Shown here one piece after another: positions 42,276-51,000 of a DNA stretch of 64,000 bases. Source of the DNA: Duganella margarita (GTDB lineage Bacteria; Pseudomonadota; Gammaproteobacteria; Burkholderiales; Burkholderiaceae_D); assembly GCF_009857535.1 (NCBI RefSeq), contig NZ_WWCS01000001.1:124001-188000 (forward strand), read 5' to 3'. Made by a program: the position numbers and the translations under genes. The notes beneath the pieces were generated by a model. It was not told the origin of the DNA. It was given only the letters and a program-made list of their open reading frames with translations, and did no database searches. Each line of letters starts with the position of its first letter. Position 1 is the first letter of the stretch.

Positions 42276-42405
42276 TACAACAGCAGCGGTGATATTTATC
42301 AACCAGACATGCTTTTTCGAACCAAGGTAGTTGCATTGAAAAAATCTCTAAGACAATAATCTTCAATGTTCTGAAGCATCCGGATACTTTCAACAAAGGA
42401 TTCGA
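42276..42405 (+). promoter_or_regulatory. Leader of the dCTP-deaminase gene
   Basis: An AT-rich 130-base region with a promoter-like TTGCAT (42331-42336), an 18-base spacer and AATAAT (42355-42360), and AAGGA before the ATG at 42406. In the AvcID systems of Vibrio a small RNA antitoxin gene lies upstream of the deaminase. This leader is shorter than the 171-base avcI region, and I could not identify a convincing antitoxin RNA structure. Confidence 0.4.
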
Positions 42406-43989
42406 ATGGCAACCTCTGCGCTAAAAAGTATAAAAGCAGGCACCGCAGCATTGGCAAGCAATGCCAGCACGACCGACATGATTAGCTCCACCCATACGGA
42501 GGAGCTGGTCATCGCCTTATGTGGGCCAATCGGATCGCCTTTGCATAGTGTCGGCGATGCGATCCGAACGATGCTGCTGGATTCATTCGGCTATACCGAC
42601 TGTACTTATTTGCGACTGAGCGATTTCATCGTAGAACACGCGTCCGCTATAGATACAGCGATCCCATTACAGCACAACTTTGCAAGAATTAACGCACTCA
42701 TAGAAGCGGGCAACAAACTCCGGGAAAAGTACGGTAACGGCGTCCTGGCAGAATTGGCCATACACAGAATCCGACTAGATCGCGAGCAGCATAAAACAGT
42801 CTCGCAAAGTGCCAGATACGCACCACGCCGCGTAGTACACATTATCGACTCCATCAAGAATGAAGAAGAACTTGAACTACTTCGGCTGGTGTACCGAGAC
42901 ATGCTGTACGTTGTTGGTGTCTTCGCTCCCTTGCAGACCAGAGAGGCCAACTTAAAGGATTTAGGACTAACTACTGCCCAGATTTATTCATTGGTAGATC
43001 GTGACTCGGGCGAGGAGTCTGAGGCGGGACAAACGGTCAGCGAAACCTTCCCTAACTGCGACTTTTTTCTGCGCACTGGCGATGGCACTGATTCAGAATT
43101 AAAACGGCGCGTCGAGAGGTTTCTGCATCTTGTACTCGGCACCAAAGTCATCACCCCGACCTTTGCGGAAACCGCAATGTACTCAGCCGCAATGGCCAGC
43201 GCCAACTCGGCATGCTTGTCACGGCAGGTCGGCGCCGCTGTCACGGACCGAGACGGCGATATTTTGAGCATCGGCTGGAACGATGTTCCCGCCACAGGAG
43301 GTGGCCTGTACGGGCGTGGAGAACATGATCATCGTTGCTGGAATATCAGCGGAGGAAAGTGCTTCAACGATGCCGAAAAAGACAAGCTGGCACAGGAAAT
43401 GGTAGAGGCTTTGGCCGAGGTGATTGAGCCCCAGAATCTGCCACGCGCAAAAGAAATCTTACGCGGCGCCAGCAAACTCAAGGGCTTGATTGAATTTTCC
43501 CGAGCGATCCATGCGGAAATGCACGCCATCTTAAACGCGGGTAAAACTTCCGGCATGCGGATTGACGGCGGCAAGCTGTTTGTGACGACCTATCCCTGTC
43601 ACTCTTGCGCCCGGCACATTGTCGCAGCCGGGATAAGCGAGGTCTATTACATAGAGCCATATCGCAAAAGCCTCGCCATCAAACTCCATGGCGACGCCAT
43701 TTCCGAACACGAAATTGATAAGGATAAAGTTCGTATTCTCGCATACGACGGCGTTGCGCCATCTCAATATTTATCACTGTTCCGGGTGCCTCAAAATTCG
43801 CGCAAAAAAAATGGAAAACTGATTACAATGTCATTAAAGGAGTCCTCTCCACGGCTTGAAAAAAGCATGGAAGCACTTCCTGCGTTGGAGGGACTTGTCG
43901 TAAAATCCTTGCTCGAAAAGCATCTACTCCCGGAAAGGGGGCCACAAAATGACGGATCACCACCTGCCCCCGGAACAGCTCAGTTTTAA
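42406..43989 (+). CDS. dcdV: Anti-phage dCTP deaminase (DcdV/AvcD type)
   Basis: A 527-residue protein with an N-terminal P-loop kinase-like region (ELVIALCGPIGSPLHS, residues 33-48; the Walker A lacks GK-S/T) and a C-terminal cytidine-deaminase-type domain. The zinc site is His369-Ala-Glu371 in AIHAEMHAIL and Cys398/Cys401 in YPCHSCARHI. A Cys/His-rich loop (GEHDHRCWNISGGKCF, residues 305-320) comes before it. DcdV enzymes deaminate dCTP/dCMP during phage infection to deplete nucleotides. The gene is lower in GC (roughly 49%) than its neighbours, indicating acquisition. Confidence 0.9.
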   Translation: MATSALKSIKAGTAALASNASTTDMISSTHTEELVIALCGPIGSPLHSVGDAIRTMLLDSFGYTDCTYLRLSDFIVEHASAIDTAIPLQHNFARINALIEAGNKLREKYGNGVLAELAIHRIRLDREQHKTVSQSARYAPRRVVHIIDSIKNEEELELLRLVYRDMLYVVGVFAPLQTREANLKDLGLTTAQIYSLVDRDSGEESEAGQTVSETFPNCDFFLRTGDGTDSELKRRVERFLHLVLGTKVITPTFAETAMYSAAMASANSACLSRQVGAAVTDRDGDILSIGWNDVPATGGGLYGRGEHDHRCWNISGGKCFNDAEKDKLAQEMVEALAEVIEPQNLPRAKEILRGASKLKGLIEFSRAIHAEMHAILNAGKTSGMRIDGGKLFVTTYPCHSCARHIVAAGISEVYYIEPYRKSLAIKLHGDAISEHEIDKDKVRILAYDGVAPSQYLSLFRVPQNSRKKNGKLITMSLKESSPRLEKSMEALPALEGLVVKSLLEKHLLPERGPQNDGSPPAPGTAQF

Positions 43990-44137
43990 TTTTAATCCTG
44001 TCATAGCGCCTGACCACAAGGTGCATAAGCCTTCCGCCGTGATCTACGACCTGTCTCACATCAGGGCCGCTACCACGCAAGCCGACACCGCTCGGCTGTA
44101 TGCGCAAATTATCGAATCAGTTAAGCACATCGGCTGA
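43949..44137 (+). CDS. Small ORF overlapping the 3' end of dcdV
   Basis: A 62-residue protein (MTDHHLPPEQLSFNFNPVI ... IYDLSHIRAATTQADTARLYA) starting inside the last 41 bases of dcdV in another frame, with AAAGGGGG seven bases before the ATG. I know no family for it. The overlap suggests translational coupling with the deaminase. The C-terminal 40 residues look alpha-helical. It could be a regulator, antitoxin or accessory protein of the defence gene, or a chance frame; the good ribosome binding site favours a real gene. Confidence 0.55.
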   Translation: MTDHHLPPEQLSFNFNPVIAPDHKVHKPSAVIYDLSHIRAATTQADTARLYAQIIESVKHIG

Positions 44138-44159
44138 TTACTATGACAGTGGCCGCGCG

Positions 44160-45002
44160 TTAATGCGGCTCTACAGATATTTCCTGAGTGAGCGCGGGGA
44201 CCGGTAACGCCGGCACAGGGCTGGTCACCACATCGAGAATGGCGGCGGTTTCCGCGTCGGGCGTGCCGTCATACAGCGCCGGGCGGTATTTGGTCTGGAA
44301 TACCGAAATGACATTGCGTGTGGCCTGATCCAGTTCACCGGTCTGCGGCACGGCGTAGCCATGGTCGGCCAGCTTGCGCTGGAACCAGGCTACTTCCGGC
44401 AACTGCTCCTGGAAGCCCGGCAGGCGCGCCGCCACGCGGCTGGCTTCCGGCCACGGAATCAGGCCGGCATCGGCCAGCTGCTTCCACGGGAACAGCGGCC
44501 CCGGGTCCTGCTTGCGCTGCGGCGCGATATCGTTGTGGCCGAGGATATTCCCCGGCGCGATGTTGTGGCGTTTGACGATGTCCTTCAACAGCAAAATCAG
44601 CTGATCGATCTGGGACTGCTTGAACGGCGCGTAAACGCGGCCCTCCGGCGTCTCCTTGAAGCCCGGATTCACAATCTCGATGCCGATCGAGGCGGAGTTG
44701 AGCTGGTTGTAGATCTTCCAGCTGCTGTAGCCCGCGTGGTTGGCCTGGCGCGATTCATCCACCAAGGTGTAGAAGAACGGCGGATCGGTATCGGTCAGCA
44801 GATAGTGCGCGCTGACGTCGGCCGTGGTCAGCGTCTTGATCGAACGCGGCGTGTCGCTCACCGTGTAGTGGACGATGATGTACTTGATACGGTCGCTCTG
44901 CGCGCGCGCTGTCAGCGTATGGTCCAGGCGAGGACCCGGTGGCGGCACAGTGGCGCAACCGGCGACCAGCGCAGTCAGGGCAAGCAGGGGAACTATCTTC
45001 AT
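44160..45002 (-). CDS. AmiD-like N-acetylmuramoyl-L-alanine amidase lipoprotein
   Basis: A 280-residue lipoprotein (lipobox LVAGC) with an Amidase_2 domain: YIIVHYTVSDTP with the first zinc His, NHAGYSSW, SIGIEIVNPG, and GHNDIAPQRKQDPGPLFPW with the second zinc His and the Asp. A C-terminal peptidoglycan-binding repeat follows (residues about 205-260; FQRKLADHGYAVPQTGELDQAT). It cuts the amide bond between MurNAc and L-Ala in wall fragments in the periplasm. It is the last gene of a minus-strand murein-recycling unit. Confidence 0.92.
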   Translation of the reverse strand: MKIVPLLALTALVAGCATVPPPGPRLDHTLTARAQSDRIKYIIVHYTVSDTPRSIKTLTTADVSAHYLLTDTDPPFFYTLVDESRQANHAGYSSWKIYNQLNSASIGIEIVNPGFKETPEGRVYAPFKQSQIDQLILLLKDIVKRHNIAPGNILGHNDIAPQRKQDPGPLFPWKQLADAGLIPWPEASRVAARLPGFQEQLPEVAWFQRKLADHGYAVPQTGELDQATRNVISVFQTKYRPALYDGTPDAETAAILDVVTSPVPALPVPALTQEISVEPH

Positions 45003-45022
45003 GGCGTCTCTCGGCTATCGAT

Positions 45023-45925
45023 TCAATCAGGGGAGTGTAGAGCAATCCGCGCCGCTGCGTGGTGCGCCAGCGTATGGCGCTGCGTCAGCGACAAGGCCGC
45101 AGGCAGCGCGGCGCGCATGCTTTGCGCGATCAGCGGATGCAGCTGCGCCGCCCTTCCGCCCAGCGTGATCGGACGCGCGCCGTAGCGGCCCACCAGCGCC
45201 AGCGCAATGCGCGCCAGCTCGCGGCCAGCGTTGTCCAGAATCGACCGCGCCACCGGATCGGCATCCGCGCTGGCGGCGACGGCCAGCGCCAGGCTGCCGA
45301 TGGCGCCGCGATCCTGGCCGTAGATGAACTGGCGCGACATGGCCCAGTCGCTGCCGCCGATCTGATCAAACACCGCGCGCGCCATGGCCGACTGTTGCCA
45401 CGCGCCCGGCTGCTCATCCTCCAGCCGCCAGATATGCCGCATGGCTTCGCGCGCGATCCAGAATCCGCCGCCGCCGTCATCCAGCGTCACGCCGCGGCCG
45501 CCGGCGCGGTGAAACTGGCCGTCGGCGTCGATCCACGCGGCGATGGAGCCTGTGCCGGCGTACACCAGATAGCCCTCGCCCGGCGCAAAGCTGTCCAGAT
45601 ACGCGATCTCCACGTCGTTGCGCATGCTGATGGCGGCCGGCGCGATCTTCAGCGCCTGCGCCAGCAATTGCGTCACCTGCGTGCTGGCGCCGTCAAAGCC
45701 GGTCAGGCCGGCGCAGGCGCGCAGCGGCTGGCCGGCGGCCCGCACCTGCGTTGCCAGCATGGCGAAGATGCCGCGCACCGCATCGCGGCCGGCGGTGCTG
45801 TTCATCTGCGTGGCCGACATGCCGCCCACGCTGCCCTCGGCCACAATCACGCCCGCCGCATCGGCCAGGGCCCAACGGGTTTGCGTGCCACCGGCATCGA
45901 TGCCCAGACCGAGATCGCTCATCAT
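45023..45925 (-). CDS. BadF/BadG-type N-acetylhexosamine kinase
   Basis: A 300-residue ASKHA-fold kinase. The phosphate-1 motif is GIDAGGTQTRWALAD (residues 7-21), followed by the phosphate-2 region YLVYAGTGSIAAW and the adenosine motif PITLGGRAAQLHP. Members phosphorylate GlcNAc and sometimes MurNAc (MurK). Because murQ and a DigH-like glycosidase are neighbours, a role in making GlcNAc-6-P or MurNAc-6-P from wall sugars is likely. It touches the stop codon of the upstream gene (TGATG). Confidence 0.9.
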   Translation of the reverse strand: MMSDLGLGIDAGGTQTRWALADAAGVIVAEGSVGGMSATQMNSTAGRDAVRGIFAMLATQVRAAGQPLRACAGLTGFDGASTQVTQLLAQALKIAPAAISMRNDVEIAYLDSFAPGEGYLVYAGTGSIAAWIDADGQFHRAGGRGVTLDDGGGGFWIAREAMRHIWRLEDEQPGAWQQSAMARAVFDQIGGSDWAMSRQFIYGQDRGAIGSLALAVAASADADPVARSILDNAGRELARIALALVGRYGARPITLGGRAAQLHPLIAQSMRAALPAALSLTQRHTLAHHAAARIALHSPD

Positions 45926-47619
45926 CAGCTCCGTGTGTAGACCTGTACCCGTTCGCTTTCGTTGCCCAGGCGGTCGACCGCGCTGACCACCACCGACTGC
46001 GCCGCCGCACCCGCCGCGTCATCGGCCAGCAACAGCACCGGACGCGATGCCGGCGCCACTGCAAAGCGCCACTCATTGCCGTAGCGCGACCAGATCGCAT
46101 AATGCGCCACCGGCTTGCCGGCGCCGGCGGACAACTTGACCGCCACGCCATTGCTATCGCGCCGCGCGGCCGCTTGCGGTGCGGCCGGCGCATCGCTGCC
46201 CAGCCACGGCGTGGGCGGCGTCAGCGCGGCGGTTTGATACGCCTGCGTTTTCAGTTGATCGCTGATGCCCTTGCGGTTCTCCATCAGCGCCGCAATCGAA
46301 AAGTGCAGGTGGCCACGCACGCCGCTGCGGCTGCGCGTGACGCCAATCTGCTTGACGATTTCCTCCGGCGCGAACGCCTTGGCGCTGTTGTCGATGCGGC
46401 TGGTGTACAGGCCAGGCCACACATGGCGCGCATGCGTGTTCTGCGCCAGCCAGTAATCGAGCAGCACATCGAACGCCTGCGGCGCCTGCGCCACCGGCCA
46501 ATACAGCTGCGGCGCCAGATAATCCAGCCAGCCGTTGGCCAGCCACAGTTCCGCATCCGCGTACAGCTTGTCGTACTGGCTGAAGCCGACGATGCCGGCC
46601 GGCCGGCGGTCCGGGCGGCCGATGCCGAAGGGGCTGATGCCGAAGCGCACCCACGACTTCTCCTTGCGGATGCCGAGGTACATCGCTTCGATCAGCGCGT
46701 TGACGTTCTGGCGGCGCCAGTGCGCGCGGTCCAGCGTGCCGCCCGACAGCAGGTAACGCTGCCATGACAGCTGGTCCGGGAACTCCAGTTCCTGCTTGCC
46801 GCCGCTGCTGGTGCTGGCGTCCAGCGCCACGCCTTCCGGCCCGGCCGCATTCGGGGTATCGATCGGATACGGATAGAAGTAATCGTCGATATGCACGCCG
46901 TCGATATCGTAGCGGCGCACCACGTCCAGCACCACATCCAGCGTGTGCTGCGAGGCGGCCGTTTCGCCCGGGTCCATCCACAGATAGCGGCCGTAAGGCT
47001 TGATCACCTCCGGCAGCCGGCGGCCGATATGGTTGGCGGCCAGTGGCGACTTGGCGGTGGCATGGCGCGCGCGGTAGGGATTGAACCAAGCATGCAGTTC
47101 CAGCCCGCGCGCGTGCGCCTGTTCGATCCAGAATTGCAGCGGGTCCCACGGCTGCGCCGGCGCGCGTCCCTGCTGGCCGGTGAGGAATTCCGACCACGGC
47201 TCCAGCGCGGACGGATAAATCGCATCGGCGCTTGGCCGCACCTGCAGCACGATGGCGTTCAGATTCAGCGCCCGCGCGCGGTCCAGAATGGCCAGGGCTT
47301 CGGTTTGCTGCTTGGCCATGCTCAGGTTGCTGCGGCTGGGCCAGTCGATATTGGCGACGGTGGACACCCAGGCGGCGCGGAATTCACGCGGCGCCGCCGG
47401 CGGCATAGTGGGATCGAAAGCCACCGCCGGTCCCGGCGCCGGCAACGATCCGGCCGGGGCCGGAACTGCGGGGCGGGCAGGCGTCGTCACGCCAGCGTCC
47501 GGCACGGGCGCAGTCGGCGTACTGGAACATCCATCAAGCAGCGCCGCCAGACCAGCCGCCACGCCAGCCGACAAAGTCAGCCGCTTCTTCGCATTAAAAA
47601 CCAAAACCACTCTCCGCAT
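45925..47619 (-). CDS. GHL10 (DUF187) glycosyl hydrolase-like lipoprotein, DigH-type
   Basis: A 564-residue protein. A signal/lipobox-like start (AGLAALLDGCSS, with an unusual Asp at -2) is followed by a Pro-rich linker and the GHL10 barrel (residues about 75-400): REFRAAWVSTVANIDWPS, LNAIVLQVRPSADAIYPS, WFNPYRA and YDIDGVHIDDYFYPYP with catalytic-type acidic residues. A C-terminal beta domain follows. E. coli DigH (YddW) of this family digests glycan strands stripped of peptides. That fits the adjacent amidase, permease, kinase and murQ. I chose the ATG at 47619. Confidence 0.88.
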   Translation of the reverse strand: MRRVVLVFNAKKRLTLSAGVAAGLAALLDGCSSTPTAPVPDAGVTTPARPAVPAPAGSLPAPGPAVAFDPTMPPAAPREFRAAWVSTVANIDWPSRSNLSMAKQQTEALAILDRARALNLNAIVLQVRPSADAIYPSALEPWSEFLTGQQGRAPAQPWDPLQFWIEQAHARGLELHAWFNPYRARHATAKSPLAANHIGRRLPEVIKPYGRYLWMDPGETAASQHTLDVVLDVVRRYDIDGVHIDDYFYPYPIDTPNAAGPEGVALDASTSSGGKQELEFPDQLSWQRYLLSGGTLDRAHWRRQNVNALIEAMYLGIRKEKSWVRFGISPFGIGRPDRRPAGIVGFSQYDKLYADAELWLANGWLDYLAPQLYWPVAQAPQAFDVLLDYWLAQNTHARHVWPGLYTSRIDNSAKAFAPEEIVKQIGVTRSRSGVRGHLHFSIAALMENRKGISDQLKTQAYQTAALTPPTPWLGSDAPAAPQAAARRDSNGVAVKLSAGAGKPVAHYAIWSRYGNEWRFAVAPASRPVLLLADDAAGAAAQSVVVSAVDRLGNESERVQVYTRS

Positions 47620-47642
47620 CAGTTGAGACCGTATTGTAATGG

Positions 47643-48914
47643 CTATTGCCGCCCAAATTCGGCCGGGATGCGCACCCGTGCGGCCAGCACAAACGCCGGC
47701 AACGTCGAAATACAGGCCCAGATGAAGAACTGTTGATAGCCCAGCTGTTGCTGGATCCAGCCGCTGACCATGCCCGGCAACATCATGCCGAGGGCCATGA
47801 AGCCGGTGCACAGCGCATAGTGGGCGGTTTTATGCTCGCCGTCGGCCACCAGCACCATGTACAGCATAAAGGCGGCAAAGCCGAAACCGTAGCCGAACTG
47901 TTCCACCGCCAGGCACAGCGACACCAGCGCCAGATTATCCGGCAAGGCCGTGGCCAGATACACAAACACCAGGTCCGGCACGTGCATGACGACCACCATT
48001 GGCATCAGCGCGCGCTTGAGGCCGAAACGCGACACCACCACGCCGCCGGCCAGCCCGCCCAGCACCAGCGCACACACGCCGATGGTGCCGTAGACCAGGC
48101 CGAATTCCGAGGTGCTGAGGCCGAGACCGCCCTTGGCGCGCGGATCGAGCAGGAACGGCGCGGCCATCTTCAGCAACTGCGCCTCACCCAGGCGGTACAG
48201 CAAGAGGAAGCCGAGCGTGACGCCGATCTCCTGCTTCTGGAAAAAGCTGCGGAAAGTATGGACAAAATCCCGCCACAGCGCGCCGCCGGCCGTGTGGCGA
48301 CGATCGTCACCTGGACGCGGCAACATCAGCTGGTGATAGCCGCACAAGGCCAGGAACAGCACCGCCATCAGCGCAAACACCACCGACCAGGCGTGGACCG
48401 GATCGCCGGTGGCTTTCATCAGCTGGCCGGCGAGATACACCAGACCGCCTTGCCCGCTGATCATCGCCAGCTTGTAGAACGCGCTGCGCACGCCGACGAA
48501 AGCGGCTTGCTGACGCTGGGTCGGCAAGCCGAGCATGTAGAAACCATCGGAAGCGATATCGTGCGTGGCGGACGAGAATGCCATCAGCCAGAAGATCACC
48601 AGCGTCCAGCGAAAGAAATCGGGCGCGTGCAGCGTGAGCGCCACCGCCGCCAGCCCGGCGCCGCCGACCAATTGCATCAGCACTGTCCAGCGGCGCTTGG
48701 TGCCGAACATCTCCACGATGGGCGACCACAGCGGCTTGACCACCCACGGCAGGTACAGCCAGGCGGTGTAAAACGCCAGATCGGCGTTCGAGATGCCGAG
48801 GTTCTTGTACATCACGGTCGACAGCAGCATCACGGCGACGTACGGCACGCCCTGGCTGAAGGACACGCTGGGCACCCAGGTCCAGGGATTTGCGTTGCGA
48901 CTGGTTATTTTCAT
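47643..48914 (-). CDS. AmpG-like MFS permease
   Basis: A 423-residue major-facilitator protein with about 12 helices. The N-terminus (NPWTWVPSVSFSQGVPYVAV; LWSPIVEMFGTKRRW) resembles AmpG/SLC33-type permeases that import muropeptides or acetylated sugars. The ATG at 48914 is preferred over upstream in-frame codons. It lies directly upstream of the DigH-like gene and is divergent from a small membrane gene only 43 bases away. Import of GlcNAc-anhydroMurNAc is a reasonable but unproven substrate. Confidence 0.88.
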   Translation of the reverse strand: MKITSRNANPWTWVPSVSFSQGVPYVAVMLLSTVMYKNLGISNADLAFYTAWLYLPWVVKPLWSPIVEMFGTKRRWTVLMQLVGGAGLAAVALTLHAPDFFRWTLVIFWLMAFSSATHDIASDGFYMLGLPTQRQQAAFVGVRSAFYKLAMISGQGGLVYLAGQLMKATGDPVHAWSVVFALMAVLFLALCGYHQLMLPRPGDDRRHTAGGALWRDFVHTFRSFFQKQEIGVTLGFLLLYRLGEAQLLKMAAPFLLDPRAKGGLGLSTSEFGLVYGTIGVCALVLGGLAGGVVVSRFGLKRALMPMVVVMHVPDLVFVYLATALPDNLALVSLCLAVEQFGYGFGFAAFMLYMVLVADGEHKTAHYALCTGFMALGMMLPGMVSGWIQQQLGYQQFFIWACISTLPAFVLAARVRIPAEFGRQ

Positions 48915-48957
48915 CGCAGGTACGATACGGTTACCTTCCACAGAACGCAACCAAATC

Positions 48958-49197
48958 ATGTACCTGCTGACGTATTTGCTGATTCTGCTGTCCTACCCGC
49001 TGATTTTTCTGATGATCACGCCGTTCATCCTGGGCCCCGTGACCATCTACCTCGGCTTCCGCGCCTGGCGCAACAAGCTGCGCACCCAGCCCGGCGCCAG
49101 CGGCCTCGGCAAGCTCTGGGCGGCCAACGCCATGCTGATCGCCACCGCCTCGATGGTTTTCCAGATCTACCTCATCAACACCCAGTATCGCGTCTAA
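48958..49197 (+). CDS. Small two-helix membrane protein
   Basis: A 79-residue protein beginning MYLLTYLLILLSYPLIFLMI, with a second helix near the C-terminus (AANAMLIATASMVFQIYLI) and a basic linker. I do not recognise a family. It is the only plus-strand gene inside the murein-recycling block and converges with murQ. Confidence 0.65.
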   Translation: MYLLTYLLILLSYPLIFLMITPFILGPVTIYLGFRAWRNKLRTQPGASGLGKLWAANAMLIATASMVFQIYLINTQYRV

Positions 49198-49207
49198 TCC
49201 GGAGGTT

Positions 49208-50086
49208 TTAGTCTAGCGCGGTGCGGAGGTTGCCGTCGGTGGCGTCCAGCAGGGCTTGCGCCTGGTCGGCGGGGAGGTGCTTTAGCAGGACGACGATGGC
49301 GGTTTTGACGTGGAAGTGGCTTTGCTCCAACGCAGCGCGCGCGGCGGCTTCGGTGGCGCCGGTGGCGTGCATGGTCAGGTGAACGGCGCGCTCCACCAGC
49401 TTGATGTTGGTCGGATGCAGGTCGACCATCAGGTTGCCGTAGACTTTGTGCAGCCGCACCATCAGCGCGCTCGACAGCGTGTTGAGCAGGATCTTTTGCG
49501 CCGTGCCGGCCTTGAGCCGGGTGCTGCCGGAGATGACTTCCGCACCGGTATCCAGGCAGATGCCGATGTCGGCACCGCCGAGCAGCGGCGTGCCGGGATT
49601 GTTGGCGATGCCGACCGTCAGCGCGCCCACCGTGCGCGCCGCCTGCAACGCGCCCAGCACGTACGGCGTGGTGCCGGACGCCGCCACCAGCAGAATCACA
49701 TCGTTGTAATTGGGATAGAGCAGCCGCAGGTCGGACGCTCCCTTGTTGCGGTCATCTTCCGCCCCTTCGACCGCCTGGAACATCGCGCCCAGGCCGCCGG
49801 CCAGCAGCGCCATGGCCCGCTCCGGCGGCCAGGAAAACGTCGGTGACAGCTCCACGCTGTCCAGAATGCCCAGCCGGCCCGAGGTGCCGGCGCCCACATA
49901 CACCAGCCGTCCGCCGGCCGCCACGCGTGGCGTCATCGCCGTCACCGCCTTGCAGATGCTGGCCGACACCGCCTTCACGGCCTGCGCCGCCAGCGCCTGG
50001 TCGTCGACCAAGGCATCGACCAGGGCCTCCACCGGGTAGAGGTCCAACTGGGGATGCTGCGTACTCGGCGTCTCGGTCTTGAGCAT
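49208..50086 (-). CDS. murQ: N-acetylmuramic acid 6-phosphate etherase
   Basis: A 292-residue SIS-fold etherase that removes D-lactate from MurNAc-6-P to give GlcNAc-6-P. The family motif GRLVYVGAGTSGRLGILDS is at residues 58-76, with the catalytic Glu in SVELSPTF and the second conserved stretch in SGSTRLKAGTAQKILLNTL. The C-terminal HFHVKTAIVVLL is typical of MurQ. It is four bases after the GntR gene. It works downstream of a MurNAc kinase in murein-sugar reuse. Confidence 0.96.
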   Translation of the reverse strand: MLKTETPSTQHPQLDLYPVEALVDALVDDQALAAQAVKAVSASICKAVTAMTPRVAAGGRLVYVGAGTSGRLGILDSVELSPTFSWPPERAMALLAGGLGAMFQAVEGAEDDRNKGASDLRLLYPNYNDVILLVAASGTTPYVLGALQAARTVGALTVGIANNPGTPLLGGADIGICLDTGAEVISGSTRLKAGTAQKILLNTLSSALMVRLHKVYGNLMVDLHPTNIKLVERAVHLTMHATGATEAAARAALEQSHFHVKTAIVVLLKHLPADQAQALLDATDGNLRTALD

Positions 50087-50090
50087 GGAT

Positions 50091-50831
50091 TTAAGTAGCG
50101 CGGCGCATCTCCGCGACGAAATCGTAGTGATCGCTATGACAATATGAATGGGTCAGTTCCATCGCTTCGCCGGTTTCCAGATAGGCAATCCGGGTGATGT
50201 ACAGCAGCGCCTGACCTTCCGGCACGCCCAGCTGCGCCGCCAAGTCGGCCGACGCATTCATCGCGCGAATGTGCTGCAAGGCCCGCGCCGGCGATTTGTT
50301 GATGCTGTCCAGATACTGATACAGCGAGTTGCCGACTGCATTCGGGTCGTTCAGCACCGTCTGCGGCAACACCGACACCTCGTACGCCATGACCACGTCA
50401 TCGGCCAAGCGCAGCCGTTCCAGCCGCGCCACCTTGGAATACGGCGACAGCCCCAGGCTCAGCTGTTCTTCCGGCGTCGGCGCGACGATGGCGCGCTTGA
50501 GCCAGCGCGAACCGGGAATATGGCCGCGCTGCTGCAACTGTTCCGAAAAACTGGTGAGGTTGGACAGCGGCTGCTCGATGCGCGGCGCAATATAATTGCC
50601 GGAACCGCGACGGCGCACCACCAGTCCCTGGTCCACCAGCTGGTCGATGGCCTTGCGGGCGGTCACCCGCGACACGTTCAACAGCTCCGACAAAGTGCGT
50701 TCCGACGGCAGCGCCTGATCGACCTGGTAGCGGCCATTGAGGACATCGTCGCTCAACTTGCGCGCAATTTGCATGTACAACGGCGAACTGTCGTTGGCAT
50801 CCGCCTTGAATTCAAAACTGGTCTGGCTCAT
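50091..50831 (-). CDS. GntR/HutC-family regulator of the murQ unit
   Basis: A 246-residue regulator with an N-terminal winged helix (SERTLSELLNVSRVTARKAIDQLVDQGLVVRRRGSGNYI, here given in two overlapping parts: SERTLSELLNVSR and RKAIDQLVDQGLVVRRRG) and a C-terminal UTRA effector domain (from about residue 90). UTRA regulators of this type bind sugar phosphates such as GlcNAc-6-P. It is cotranscribed with murQ, so it probably controls murein-sugar use. The upstream near-palindrome at 50846-50857 is a likely operator. Confidence 0.9.
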   Translation of the reverse strand: MSQTSFEFKADANDSSPLYMQIARKLSDDVLNGRYQVDQALPSERTLSELLNVSRVTARKAIDQLVDQGLVVRRRGSGNYIAPRIEQPLSNLTSFSEQLQQRGHIPGSRWLKRAIVAPTPEEQLSLGLSPYSKVARLERLRLADDVVMAYEVSVLPQTVLNDPNAVGNSLYQYLDSINKSPARALQHIRAMNASADLAAQLGVPEGQALLYITRIAYLETGEAMELTHSYCHSDHYDFVAEMRRAT

Positions 50832-50845
50832 TCAATTCTCCTCAC

Positions 50846-50857
50846 TGCACTAGTGTA
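50846..50857 (-). promoter_or_regulatory. Possible GntR operator
   Basis: TGCACTAGTGTA, a near-palindrome with a perfect CACTAGTG centre, lies 15 bases upstream of the GntR start codon, next to a TATTAC -10-like box read on the minus strand and GAGGAG. Autoregulation is the likely use. The remaining bases of this gap (to 51000) show no gene. Confidence 0.4.
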
Positions 50858-51000
50858 ATAGCGATGCGGAAAACGGTGTGCGCCGCGTGCGGTGTGAAGC
50901 AACAATATTTCTACAAGTAGCGTAACGGCGGACCCGGCGGAATGCGCCTATTTGGCGGATAATGCGGGGTTCGCACCACCAGCCCAGACTGTTTCCGACC

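Noticed and set aside
42276..44137. Prophage or genomic island with integrase around dcdV
   Set aside because: There is no integrase, tRNA or direct repeat; only dcdV and the small ORF differ in base composition from the surroundings.
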